Shown here: positions 7,713 to 16,314 of the stretch, in pieces | Position numbering within the stretch: the stretch's first letter is position 1 | Layout of the letters: the number at the start of each line of letters is the position of its first letter | Source: CAYPHA01 sp964410215 | Lineage (GTDB): Bacteria; Calditrichota; Calditrichia; Calditrichales; CAYPHA01 | Direction of reading: 5' to 3' | NCBI GenBank assembly: GCA_964410215.1 | Contig: CAYPHA010000070.1 | Coordinates: 1 to 23,691 of the forward strand | DNA: 23,691 bases | The notes under the pieces: generated by a model | The model's database searches: none | What the model saw: the letters and a program-made list of their open reading frames with translations, nothing else | What the model was told of the DNA's origin: nothing | Position numbers and translations under genes: made by a program

Positions 7713-9191
7713 ATGGCCAGAGGCATGACCCGTCTCCAGGAAAATGAAGTCATCGGCAGTTACAAGGTTCTTAACAAAATTGCCGAAGGAGGTATGGCTG
7801 AGATTTATAAAGCCATACAACCGGCCTTAAAACGCACGGTCGTTGTTAAGAAGCTGAAAGACCCGAACAGGGAAATTATCGCCCGTTTTAAACAGGAAGC
7901 CCTGTTAAGCGCCGGTTTCGGACATGAAAACCTCCTTGCTATTTACGATTTTCTTTACCATGAACGATCGTACTACCTCGTTATGGAATACGTGGATGGT
8001 GAAGACCTGCGGACGATCGTCGACTACCTCGCGCCCGTCCCCCCGGATATCGCCGCCCTGCTGATAATGGAAATTGCCAGGGGGCTGGAATATACCCACG
8101 CCCAGAATATTATACACCGTGACATCAAACCCGGTAATATACTCATATCGTATGAAGGCGATGTCAAGCTGATCGATTTTGGCGTTGCCAGGGACGAAAC
8201 ATCAACACGGCTGACCATGACCGGCCTGATTGTCGGCACCCCCGCCTATATGTCACCGGAACAGGCCAGTGGCGAACCTCTGACACCCCAGAGCGATCTG
8301 TATGCGCTCGGAACGCTTTTATATGAACTGCTGACCGGTATCAAACCATTTGCCGGAGAAAACCATACGGAGATCCTGGCAAAAATAACTTCCAACCGTT
8401 TCACGGCGGCTGAACGCATTAATCCCGACATCCCTTACCGCTTGCGCCGCGTCATTCGAAAAGCACTGCGCAACGACCGTGAACGGCGTTACAAAAATGC
8501 AACCGAATTTATCTATGACCTTGAAAAATGCGTTTCATGGCAATTGCGCAGCCGTAAAAAGGAAGTTATCGCCCGTTTCCTGCGAAAACTGGATAAGAAC
8601 ACACAGACGCCTAGCGATGACAGCCTGAAAGCAGCCATTTACGTTAAAGGATTCAGCCGGGGCTGGCGTGTACTCCAGTACGCCGTCTTTCTTCTTGTCA
8701 TCTACCTGAGCGTGCTGACAGGTTTGCAGTTCAGGGATTCCGAACTGGGTTATCTACGCCTCTTTTTACCGGATGCGGAACTGGCTTACCGCATTGACCA
8801 AAAAAGCCGCTTCACCACAAACGCGGCTTCTCCCCTGGTTGGCCCGCTCCTCCAGGGTGCACACCGGGTGGAGGTTAGTCACCCGGAATTCGACGGTATT
8901 TTCCTCGGATTTGCCCGTATCCTGCCCGGAGACACGGTCCGTATGCATGTCGGCTTCGAAATTGCAAGAGATTCCGCCCGGGTTTCCATTCTCAGCCTGC
9001 CAATGGGTGCCCGCGTGCTGGTCAATGGCGTACAGATCGGTAATACGCCGCTCTTCAACGCCGCGGTGCCCGCCGGCAGTTATCGCTTTGAACTCCGGCA
9101 CCCGGAATGCGAGAACGAAATTCACACGGTCAATATACGGTCCACACAACCTTATATTCTGAACTTTCACCTTAAAAGCCGCACATTTTAA
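7713..9191 (+). CDS. Transmembrane Ser/Thr protein kinase with PEGA domain
   Basis: The product is 492 aa. An N-terminal Hanks-type kinase spans about residues 15-285. It has the glycine loop EGGMAEIYKA, ATP-binding lysine near 45 (VVVKKL), catalytic HRDIKPGN near 135, DFG near 156 and the P+1 loop GTPAYMSPEQ, so it should be active. A single transmembrane helix (about 317-338) follows, then an extracytoplasmic region ending in a PEGA domain (about 419-487, with LPMGARVLVNGVQIGNTPLF). PEGA domains often bind surface or cell-wall material. It probably senses an envelope signal and phosphorylates cytoplasmic targets. The start is uncertain: no Shine-Dalgarno precedes 7713 and the in-frame ATG at 7725 also lacks a well-spaced one. 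A GATAAT at 7702-7707 would place the transcript start almost on the ATG. Confidence 0.93.
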   Translation: MARGMTRLQENEVIGSYKVLNKIAEGGMAEIYKAIQPALKRTVVVKKLKDPNREIIARFKQEALLSAGFGHENLLAIYDFLYHERSYYLVMEYVDGEDLRTIVDYLAPVPPDIAALLIMEIARGLEYTHAQNIIHRDIKPGNILISYEGDVKLIDFGVARDETSTRLTMTGLIVGTPAYMSPEQASGEPLTPQSDLYALGTLLYELLTGIKPFAGENHTEILAKITSNRFTAAERINPDIPYRLRRVIRKALRNDRERRYKNATEFIYDLEKCVSWQLRSRKKEVIARFLRKLDKNTQTPSDDSLKAAIYVKGFSRGWRVLQYAVFLLVIYLSVLTGLQFRDSELGYLRLFLPDAELAYRIDQKSRFTTNAASPLVGPLLQGAHRVEVSHPEFDGIFLGFARILPGDTVRMHVGFEIARDSARVSILSLPMGARVLVNGVQIGNTPLFNAAVPAGSYRFELRHPECENEIHTVNIRSTQPYILNFHLKSRTF

Positions 9192-9197
9192 CGCTAT

Positions 9198-9226
9198 TTG
9201 TATATTTTATTTCAGCCCATTATTTT
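9198..9226 (+). promoter_or_regulatory. Weak promoter candidate for the hisS operon
   Basis: TTGTAT (9198-9203) and TATTTT (9221-9226) are separated by 17 bases in the short AT-rich gap before hisS. Each box matches consensus at about four of six positions. No terminator separates the kinase gene from this site, so read-through is also possible. Confidence 0.35.
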
Positions 9227-9266
9227 GTAACTTATAAATTTGTGCAAATCAGAAGAGGTATAACGC

Positions 9267-10547
9267 TTGAAACAGATCAGACGGATTAAAGGCACCCAGG
9301 ATATTCTTCCGGGACAATCCGGGCGGTGGAGAGCTCTCGAACAGACCGTCCATTCCATAATGGAAACCTATAATTATGAAGAAGTGCGTACCCCGGTTTT
9401 TGAACTGACGGAACTGTTTGCACGGGGCATCGGCCAGCTGACCGACATCGTTTCAAAAGAAATGTATACATTTTATGACCGCGGCAAAAAGCAGCTGACC
9501 CTTAAACCGGAGATGACCGCCCCGATCATACGGGCCTATCTTGAGAATAAACTATATGCCCAGTCGCCTTTAAATAAGGTATATTACTTCGCCCCCCTGT
9601 TCCGTCAGGAAAACCCCCAGGCCGGGCGGCTTCGCCAGTTTCACCAGTTCGGTGCCGAATGCCTTGGTTCAGCCGATCCTTCTGCCGATATCGAAATTAT
9701 CGCCCTTTCCATGGCCCTATTCCGGTCTCTCGGACTGACGGATGTTACATTATATCTTAACAGTGTGGGGGATCCGGTCTGCCGCAGCGCATACAGGGAG
9801 ACCCTCCAGGATTACATCCGTCCAAGGCTGCAGGAGTATTGTGAAGACTGCCGGCGGCGTTTCGATGAGAATCCAATGCGTATCCTGGACTGCAAACGGG
9901 AAACCTGCCGTGCGCTGAACAGGGAGGCACCCGCCATTTCCGACCATCTTTGTGATGCATGCCATACACATTTCGAAACGGTCAGAGAACAACTGGATCT
10001 GCTGGCAATTCCTTACAAACGGGATCCGTTTCTTGTACGCGGTCTGGATTATTACACACGCACCGTTTTTGAGATCGTCAGTGACAACCTGGGTTCACAG
10101 AATGCGGTGTGCGGTGGTGGCAGGTACGACCTGCTTGCCGAGGAGCTCGGTGGCGCCCCCACGCCTGCCGTGGGATTTGCCGCCGGCATCGAGCGTATTC
10201 TGATGGTCCTGGAAGCAGCCGGAATCGATATCGCCCGGGAAAGACGCCTGGATATTTTTCTTGTAACGCTGGGTGATAAGGCCCGTAAGCAGGGCCTGTA
10301 CTGGACACAGAAATTCCGCGACAACGGTTTCAGAGCCGAGCAGGACTTCCTGAACCGCAGCATTAAAGCACAATTCCGGGAGGCAAACCGTCAGAAGGCC
10401 CGTTTCGTCCTGGTGCTGGGTGAAAACGAGCTTGAGGAACAGGTGTTTTCGGTTAAATCTATGGACAAAGGCGAACAAGTGAACATTGCCTTTGATGGTA
10501 TCACGGAATTTTTAAAAGAAAAAATGGAATCCCTATCCGAATCATGA
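9267..10547 (+). CDS. hisS: Histidyl-tRNA synthetase
   Basis: The product is 426 aa, normal for bacterial HisRS, a class II aminoacyl-tRNA synthetase that charges tRNA-His in the cytoplasm. Visible motifs are the N-terminal RIKGTQDILP, motif 2 (FRQENPQAGRLRQFHQFGAE, about residues 112-131), the histidine-specific LVRGLDYYTRTVFE near 256-269, and motif 3 AVGFAAGIER. A C-terminal anticodon-binding domain follows (LDIFLVTLGD onward). Translation begins at a TTG preceded by AGAGGT about 7 bases upstream. The stop overlaps the ClC start by 4 bases (ATGA), making it the first gene of a four-gene operon. Confidence 0.97.
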   Translation: MKQIRRIKGTQDILPGQSGRWRALEQTVHSIMETYNYEEVRTPVFELTELFARGIGQLTDIVSKEMYTFYDRGKKQLTLKPEMTAPIIRAYLENKLYAQSPLNKVYYFAPLFRQENPQAGRLRQFHQFGAECLGSADPSADIEIIALSMALFRSLGLTDVTLYLNSVGDPVCRSAYRETLQDYIRPRLQEYCEDCRRRFDENPMRILDCKRETCRALNREAPAISDHLCDACHTHFETVREQLDLLAIPYKRDPFLVRGLDYYTRTVFEIVSDNLGSQNAVCGGGRYDLLAEELGGAPTPAVGFAAGIERILMVLEAAGIDIARERRLDIFLVTLGDKARKQGLYWTQKFRDNGFRAEQDFLNRSIKAQFREANRQKARFVLVLGENELEEQVFSVKSMDKGEQVNIAFDGITEFLKEKMESLSES

Positions 10548-12316
10548 TGGAGTGGAACAGACGCTGGCGCATCTGGCAGATAAAATTTCTTAAATCGCTT
10601 TACAGGCTGAATGCCCCCCGCGATTTTTATTTACTTTTCCTGGCATCGCTCGTCGGAATATTTACCGGACTGGGTGCCTACCTGCTGAACCTGATTGTCG
10701 ATTTTGTGCGCTTTCTGTTGTATGAAAATGGCGCTCATGTTTTTTTCGGGCCCGAAATCGCCGATTATTTCCGTATCCTTTACCCTGCCATTGGCGGTTT
10801 GGCCGTCGGACTTCTCACCTACCATTTTTCACCGGAAGTGAAAGGACATGGCATCCCGGGAGTGATGGATACGGTGGCCAACAAGGGCGGTTTGATCCGG
10901 AAACGCGTGGCCTTTCTGACCTCGATCAATTCGGGTACAACCATCGGGTCCGGTGGATCAGCCGGTAAAGAAGGGCCTATCGTCCAGATCGGTGCCGCTA
11001 TCGGTTCCGTGATCGGACAACTGTTCCGGGTATCGCAGCGACGCCTGAAAATCCTGGTCGGCTGTGGCTCCGCTGCCGGGCTGGCAGCCGTTTTCAATGC
11101 GCCTATCGCGGGTGTCGTTTTCGCGGTCGAGGTCATCCTCGCCGAATTCAGCCTGACCGTATTTACACCCATCGTCATCTCCGCGGTGATTGCAACCGCC
11201 ATTTCACACAGCCTGGTCGGATCCAGTCCGTTGTTTGCCATACCCGAGTATTCCCTGAACAGTCCGGCTGAATTTCCTATCTATCTCTTTATGGGCCTTG
11301 CCGGTGGTATTCTTTCTGTTTTTTTTATACGCATGCTGTACCGTATCGAGGACTTTTTTGAGGAGCAGCTGAAGACAGCTGATTATCTCAAACCGGCCAT
11401 CGGAGGCCTGCTGACCGGCATCCTCGCGTTCGGTTTGCCGGAACTGTACGGGTTTGATGATTCTGCCACCCATACCGCGCTTACCGGGCACACGGGAATA
11501 CAGATGCTGGCAATCCTGGTCATCGCAAAGATGCTGGCTACGTCCTTTACACTGGGATCCGGAGGGACCGGCGGTTTGTTCACACCCTCGCTTTTTATAG
11601 GAGCGATGTTCGGAGCCCTTTACGGGAGTGTCGCCGGCCGGTTGTTTCCCGACTTTGTTGCCTCACCGGGCGCCTATGCTCTGGTCGGAATGGGCGTTAT
11701 CGTGGCGGGAACCATTCATGCACCGCTGTCAGCCCTGCTGATTATTTTTGAAATCACCGGAGACTATCATATCATCCTCCCGCTCATGCTGGGAACCGTT
11801 ACCTCCACACTGGTGGCACGGTGGATTGAACCGGAATCGATTTACACGATGAAAGTGTCCCTGTTTTCAAACCGTGTCTCCGGCGGCCGGAACGTCCGGA
11901 TCCTGGAAGAAACAAATATACACGGACTGATCATGAAAGACGCCCCGACAGTTCGGGAGGAAACCGGATTCAATGAAATTCTGGACCGTCTGCTGTCATC
12001 CGAATTTAATACCTTCCCCGTGCTAAACCGGGATAACCGTATTACCGGTATCATCACGCTGCGTGATATCCGACCGATTATTTTTGACAGGGATGTCGCT
12101 CCTCTGCTCGTGGCAACGGATGTGATGAGTGAAAATGTGTTTTTCCTGGAACCGGAAGAATCCATGGCGGCGGCCATCCGCAAACTGGAAATCGATGATT
12201 ACGAGTTGTTACCCGTCGTGGATTCAGCCTCTTCCATGATGTATCAGGGTGTGGTAACACGGGATAAACTGATGCGCTATTATACCAAACAGAATGTATT
12301 ACTGACGGAACAATAA
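10544..12316 (+). CDS. ClC-family chloride transport protein with two CBS domains
   Basis: The product is 590 aa. The N-terminal ClC membrane domain (about residues 30-430) has the three anion-pathway motifs: GHGIP (101-105, with histidine in place of the central serine), GKEGP (141-145, E143 is the gating glutamate) and GGLFTP near 344. FNAPIAGVVFAVEV (184-197) carries E196, but the next position, the internal proton glutamate of ClC exchangers such as E203 of E. coli ClC-ec1, is V197. That change is typical of passive chloride channels, although some exchangers lack this glutamate. Two CBS domains (about 460-515 and 522-580) form a cytoplasmic Bateman module that may bind adenine nucleotides. 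The gene overlaps hisS by 4 bp. Confidence 0.95.
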   Translation: MMEWNRRWRIWQIKFLKSLYRLNAPRDFYLLFLASLVGIFTGLGAYLLNLIVDFVRFLLYENGAHVFFGPEIADYFRILYPAIGGLAVGLLTYHFSPEVKGHGIPGVMDTVANKGGLIRKRVAFLTSINSGTTIGSGGSAGKEGPIVQIGAAIGSVIGQLFRVSQRRLKILVGCGSAAGLAAVFNAPIAGVVFAVEVILAEFSLTVFTPIVISAVIATAISHSLVGSSPLFAIPEYSLNSPAEFPIYLFMGLAGGILSVFFIRMLYRIEDFFEEQLKTADYLKPAIGGLLTGILAFGLPELYGFDDSATHTALTGHTGIQMLAILVIAKMLATSFTLGSGGTGGLFTPSLFIGAMFGALYGSVAGRLFPDFVASPGAYALVGMGVIVAGTIHAPLSALLIIFEITGDYHIILPLMLGTVTSTLVARWIEPESIYTMKVSLFSNRVSGGRNVRILEETNIHGLIMKDAPTVREETGFNEILDRLLSSEFNTFPVLNRDNRITGIITLRDIRPIIFDRDVAPLLVATDVMSENVFFLEPEESMAAAIRKLEIDDYELLPVVDSASSMMYQGVVTRDKLMRYYTKQNVLLTEQ

Positions 12317-12317
12317 C

Positions 12318-13112
12318 GTGGCTGAAACCGTATCCGGAAACCGCCTTAAACAGCTGACCGGACTGAAATACAGCAAGAACCGCCATCGACTGCAACGCTA
12401 TATCATAAGCGGCGAACGGGCTGTCAGGGGCGCACTGAGCATGCATCCCGCCGCGGTGGAAACGATTCTGGCGACAGCGGAAACGGAACCGTTAATGACT
12501 GAAATCAGGAAACGTTACCCTGTTCCCGGTTACGCAGAGAGCCTGACCGTTACAGCGGCAGGCTTCCGGAAGTTGACCGATGAACAGCATCCCCAGGGTA
12601 TTGCCCTGGTGATGAAGAAACCGGATACAGCCCTGAATGACGGCATGAATCCCGGTAGCCGCCTCATCTGCCTGGATCGTATAAATGACCCGGGCAATCT
12701 GGGAACCATTATCCGAAGCGCTGCATGGTTTGGCATCGCGGGCGTTCTGCTCAGCCCCGGATCGGCAGATCCGTTTCAGGGTAAATCGGTCCGGGCCAGC
12801 GCCGGCACCATCGCCGGAATGCCCGTTTATGAAAACGTCGCCGCGCCGGATCTGGTCAGGCTGAAAAAGCAATGTAACTATGAGATTATTGCCGGCGTGG
12901 TCGGTCAGGGTACCGCTCTGCCGGAACTGGAAGCAGGCGGGCCGACTATTCTGCTCTTCGGTTCGGAAGCGCATGGGCTCGATCCCTCTTTATCCGGTAT
13001 CAGCGACCGCCATGCGATCATTCCGCGTTACGGATTCGGTGAATCCTTAAATCTGGCCATCGCCGTCGGCTGTTTCCTGTATCACATGAACATACATACA
13101 GAGGTAACATGA
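12318..13112 (+). CDS. SpoU/TrmH-family RNA 2'-O-ribose methyltransferase
   Basis: The product is 264 aa. It has an N-terminal RNA-binding region (about 1-100, with NRHRLQRYIISGERAVRGAL) and a C-terminal SPOUT knot methyltransferase domain. All three SpoU motifs are present: DRINDPGNLGTIIRSAAWFG, ILLFGSEAHGLDPSL and IPRYGFGESLNLAIAVGCFLY. It should methylate a ribose 2'-hydroxyl in rRNA or tRNA using S-adenosylmethionine. The target cannot be deduced, though the two-domain layout is like RlmB and TsnR. Translation starts at a GTG one base after the ClC stop, and its own stop overlaps the CPBP gene by 4 bp. Confidence 0.93.
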   Translation: MAETVSGNRLKQLTGLKYSKNRHRLQRYIISGERAVRGALSMHPAAVETILATAETEPLMTEIRKRYPVPGYAESLTVTAAGFRKLTDEQHPQGIALVMKKPDTALNDGMNPGSRLICLDRINDPGNLGTIIRSAAWFGIAGVLLSPGSADPFQGKSVRASAGTIAGMPVYENVAAPDLVRLKKQCNYEIIAGVVGQGTALPELEAGGPTILLFGSEAHGLDPSLSGISDRHAIIPRYGFGESLNLAIAVGCFLYHMNIHTEVT

Positions 13113-13915
13113 ACGATAAAAAATATCCCGAACCCGTCGAAGCTCTGCTCCTGCTGCTCGGCATTTTCTTCGGCCTGTTTATCCTTACGGAAATATTCGC
13201 ATCCATCATTCAGAGTGAGCCTTCAGGAAGCGGTATTCCCTCCAAAGAGATTCGATATTTTTACCTGTTCGGCAGTACACTCTTTTTTATCATTCCCTAT
13301 TTCTATGCTCGTATGCGCAATTATGACACCGTGTCACTCTTCCGCCTGCGCAAAATACCCGTTTCGGTTATTATTCTGAGCATCCTGGGCGGGCTGGCAC
13401 TGAGTGTACTCATCGATGAGCTCGATCGCGTCATCAACATGATTATTCCCCTGCCGGAATGGATGGAAGAAATGATGACACCGCTCAAGGTGGAAACGAC
13501 GGCAGACTGGATCATGGCCGTTTCGGGTGTGGTCATTGCCGCGGGATTCGCTGAAGAGGCTCTCTTCCGGGGTTTTATCCAGGTCAGCCTGGAGAAAAAA
13601 GGGGACGTAACAAAAGCGGTGCTGATATCAGCGGCAACCTGGGCCCTGATCCATATCGTACCCTACTGGGCTATCCAGATATTTATCATCGGCGTGATCT
13701 TCGGTTACCTTTCCTGGCGCACAAGATCGATCTTCCCCTCGGTGATCATGCATGCCGGCAATAACCTGCTGGCCCTCTTTTTCGTAAATATGACAATGGA
13801 AGAAGAACCGTCCTGGTACCTGTGGGGAGACCATGTATCACCGGTGATTCTGGTTTTAGCGGCGGGAATCTTTTATTACTCAATAAAGCAGATTACTTTT
13901 ATTTACAGGGAATAG
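13109..13915 (+). CDS. CPBP-family intramembrane glutamic endopeptidase (Rce1/CAAX-like)
   Basis: The product is 268 aa with about seven or eight transmembrane helices. The abortive-infection/CPBP motifs are intact: EEALFR at 149-154 (catalytic glutamate pair plus arginine), the histidine H182 in WALIHIVPYW, and HAGNN at 215-219. The family includes eukaryotic Rce1 prenyl-protein proteases, but bacterial substrates are mostly unknown. The start follows AGAGG and overlaps the methyltransferase stop (ATGA). Its 3' end overlaps the convergent SatD-like gene by 36 bases, which is unusual in this window. Confidence 0.93.
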   Translation: MNDKKYPEPVEALLLLLGIFFGLFILTEIFASIIQSEPSGSGIPSKEIRYFYLFGSTLFFIIPYFYARMRNYDTVSLFRLRKIPVSVIILSILGGLALSVLIDELDRVINMIIPLPEWMEEMMTPLKVETTADWIMAVSGVVIAAGFAEEALFRGFIQVSLEKKGDVTKAVLISAATWALIHIVPYWAIQIFIIGVIFGYLSWRTRSIFPSVIMHAGNNLLALFFVNMTMEEEPSWYLWGDHVSPVILVLAAGIFYYSIKQITFIYRE

Positions 13916-14548
13916 CTGCTGCTCATACTCAATCAGGATATCATTGAGCGCCTGCTCCGCATTTATGACATCAATGGCATTGGCATTTCTGAGTGAATCC
14001 CAGACAGCCTGGGGCGATACGCCCTCCTGCTCGGCTACCCGGTCGTAGGTGCCGAGGTCTTTATACTTCCAGTACCTTTTATAATTGATTTCACTCCAGC
14101 GGTTCTTTATGGCATAAAGCAGGCTGAAAATCGTGTTGATATTGAGGTCGAAGTGGTTGTCCCCGCTATTGAAATGTACCACATGTTTTTTCTTCTTCGC
14201 CAGTGACAGTGCCGCGTTAGCACGGTGAAACGCGGGGCCGTCCATTTCGATCGGTATATTGCTGCCCATTTTCTGGATCGTACCGAAACCGACACCGTAT
14301 CGCAGAATGAGTGGAAAAAGCAGGCGTTCAAAGGAGGACATGACATGGTGTACAACGGTCAGATTTTTAAGAACCCCCTGGAATTCATCCCCTTTTGTAA
14401 TCATGAACGGCGCTTCAATCGTTTCGGCATATTTTTCGTTAATCTGGACGATCGCCGATTTCAGGAAGAGCTGCCATTCGTAGCGTTCCCGGTCCTCCAT
14501 CTTCTTTGAACCTTTAATATCCGCAATTATCACCGCAAATTCAGACAT
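13880..14548 (-). CDS. SatD-like family protein
   Basis: The product is 222 aa. The N-terminus (FAVIIADIKGSKKMEDRERYEW) and the central segment FMITKGDEFQGVL match the SatD family, cytoplasmic proteins with no firmly established function. Residues about 164-191 (DLGTYDRVAEQEGVSPQAVW) read as a helix-turn-helix of the sigma-region-4 kind, so it may bind DNA. The SatD assignment comes from recalled motifs and should be treated as probable. The gene overlaps its upstream neighbour by 8 bases and the convergent CPBP gene by 36 bases. It is the last gene of the long minus-strand cluster. Confidence 0.72.
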   Translation of the reverse strand: MSEFAVIIADIKGSKKMEDRERYEWQLFLKSAIVQINEKYAETIEAPFMITKGDEFQGVLKNLTVVHHVMSSFERLLFPLILRYGVGFGTIQKMGSNIPIEMDGPAFHRANAALSLAKKKKHVVHFNSGDNHFDLNINTIFSLLYAIKNRWSEINYKRYWKYKDLGTYDRVAEQEGVSPQAVWDSLRNANAIDVINAEQALNDILIEYEQQLFPVNKSNLLY

Positions 14549-15098
14549 TGACCTTCCATTCTACCAGATAGTCGACACATACCCCGTCATGATCGAGGAT
14601 TTTCATTTCGGGAAGTGAAGAGGAGCACATTCTGCATCCTTCTTCCAGGAGTCCCATTTCACTTAATCGAACCGTTTCGGAATAAGTTAAACCATAATCG
14701 ATGCGAATTTTAACGGTTGTTTTCTCCTCTTCAAAAACGGTCATCTCACCGGGACCGATAAGCATCGGCCGCAGAGAACCCATTTGTTTAAGGAAACCGA
14801 CCGGATCTTTCAGATCGATGTAGAGCTGCGAATACCGGGGCAGCAGTTTATGCGCATTCCAGTTACCCATCTTCACAAATTCATTCTCGTCATTATTGAA
14901 AAAATCTTTCAGCATCTGTTCGTCTATGACTTTTAAAAAGGTAACCGGATAATCCTTTGATATGATGATGGGCTGAATTAACTGGTTTTTGTCATCCACA
15001 TCGAGATTATCAACAAATTCAACGAGTTTACGGCGGTCGTACGTGTGCTCGATGAAATCAAAACGCGTCAGTAAAACCAGTCCTTTTATTACGCTCAT
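14541..15098 (-). CDS. Conserved-looking protein of unknown function, 185 aa
   Basis: I do not recognise this family with confidence. The protein is soluble, with no signal peptide or membrane helix. It has an N-terminal helical part (VIKGLVLLTRFDFIEHTYDR) and a mixed alpha/beta C-terminal half with a CxxC (C155, C158) and a third cysteine at 174. The layout, a helical half followed by a compact domain with SLRPMLIGPGEMTVFEEEK, weakly recalls DUF2378-like or heme-NO-binding-like sensor folds, but no haem ligand is evident. The ATG is preceded by GAGGTAACT. It overlaps the SatD-like gene by 8 bases, so the two are translationally linked. Confidence 0.75.
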   Translation of the reverse strand: MSVIKGLVLLTRFDFIEHTYDRRKLVEFVDNLDVDDKNQLIQPIIISKDYPVTFLKVIDEQMLKDFFNNDENEFVKMGNWNAHKLLPRYSQLYIDLKDPVGFLKQMGSLRPMLIGPGEMTVFEEEKTTVKIRIDYGLTYSETVRLSEMGLLEEGCRMCSSSLPEMKILDHDGVCVDYLVEWKVNV

Positions 15099-15142
15099 AG
15101 TTACCTCGGATATTCAAAATGATTGATTAGGTTTAACATGTC

Positions 15143-16309
15143 TTATAAGGATTCCAGGGCTTTTATCAGCATAGCTGTTTTTTCAGGCATAAATACACCC
15201 TGCACGAAACCCGGGGGACCACCGCCTTTGATACCGAACGTTTCCCGGTGTTCCTTTAAAAACCGGTTCGGATCGATACGGTTTTTCTCAGGCACATTGA
15301 AAAAGAAACGGTTTTCGTACATAATAAAGGCCGGTATGTCCATATCATGTGCCAGGGTCCGGGCTAATTCTTCCGCGTAGGGGCCATCCGTTTCATCCAT
15401 GCGGTAAACAACCAGCCCGTTGGCCATGCGCTCTTCGTTCATTAATGCCTCACCGCGGGCTTTCAGGTAATAAGTGACATACAGATCATTGAGACGTTTG
15501 AGGCTGTTCCGTTCTTCCAGCAGATTCTGAATCCGCTCCGCCATGCCTGTCGCGTCCATATGAAGGAGTCTTTTCAGTTCTTCGTGGAGCCGGTGAAGGG
15601 TCCTGAAATAGTCATCGGCTCTGGCGCCGATATAGGCCCTGATGCGCACATGCCCCCGTATTTTTTCCACATCGGCCAGCTTGATATAGCCGATCCCGGT
15701 TGTATTCCGTACGTGGATACCGCCACAGGCGACATAATCGATCCCTTCGATTTGCACCAGCCTGAGCCTGTCCCAGTCGCCCGGAGGACGCCTGAGGGGA
15801 TAAGCATCCGCCTCTTCCGGTGTAATCCAGAAGGTGCGGACAGCGGCTCCGGCGCGTATGGCTTCATTACACTCCGCTTCCACCCGGTCCAGGAATGCCG
15901 TGTCAGGGACGGTTCCCTTAAATTCCACCAGTGTATAGGCTTCACCCAGGTGAACCGAGACCGTATCGTAACCATGCCGTTTCATCACCGCTGAGAAGAG
16001 ATGCTGGCCCGTGTGCTGCTGCATATTGTAATAGCGCACATCCCAGTCGATTTGCATATCCGCTTCCTCTTCCGGTTCACAGCAATTTTCCGGAAGAAGA
16101 TACCAGATTTTAGTTCCTTCAGGATTTACACCCAGCGCTTTCGTACCATTGAATGTCACCGTATCCGCTATCTGTCCCCCGCCGCCGGGATAGGCGATGG
16201 TCTTATCCGGCAGCAGCCAGATTCCCTTCTGATCCTTCTTTCGGTCCAGGATACGCACCCGTACATGCTTCAGGTAGCTGTCACGATAATAGAGTTTTTC
16301 TGTTTCCAT
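15143..16309 (-). CDS. AlaX-type alanyl-tRNA editing protein with C-terminal DHHA1-like domain
   Basis: The product is 388 aa. It resembles the editing half of alanyl-tRNA synthetase without the synthetase core. IAYPGGGGQIADT near 38-50 is followed by the zinc-binding pairs HTGQH (99-103) and CGGIH (195-199). These hydrolyse Ser- or Gly-tRNA-Ala. A coiled segment (about 235-280) leads to a DHHA1-like C-terminal domain with FGIKGGGPPGFVQG. The length fits the long AlaX-L form. It starts 5 bases after the cysteine desulfurase stop, so they are in one transcript. Confidence 0.9.
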   Translation of the reverse strand: METEKLYYRDSYLKHVRVRILDRKKDQKGIWLLPDKTIAYPGGGGQIADTVTFNGTKALGVNPEGTKIWYLLPENCCEPEEEADMQIDWDVRYYNMQQHTGQHLFSAVMKRHGYDTVSVHLGEAYTLVEFKGTVPDTAFLDRVEAECNEAIRAGAAVRTFWITPEEADAYPLRRPPGDWDRLRLVQIEGIDYVACGGIHVRNTTGIGYIKLADVEKIRGHVRIRAYIGARADDYFRTLHRLHEELKRLLHMDATGMAERIQNLLEERNSLKRLNDLYVTYYLKARGEALMNEERMANGLVVYRMDETDGPYAEELARTLAHDMDIPAFIMYENRFFFNVPEKNRIDPNRFLKEHRETFGIKGGGPPGFVQGVFMPEKTAMLIKALESL

Positions 16310-16314
16310 ACATC

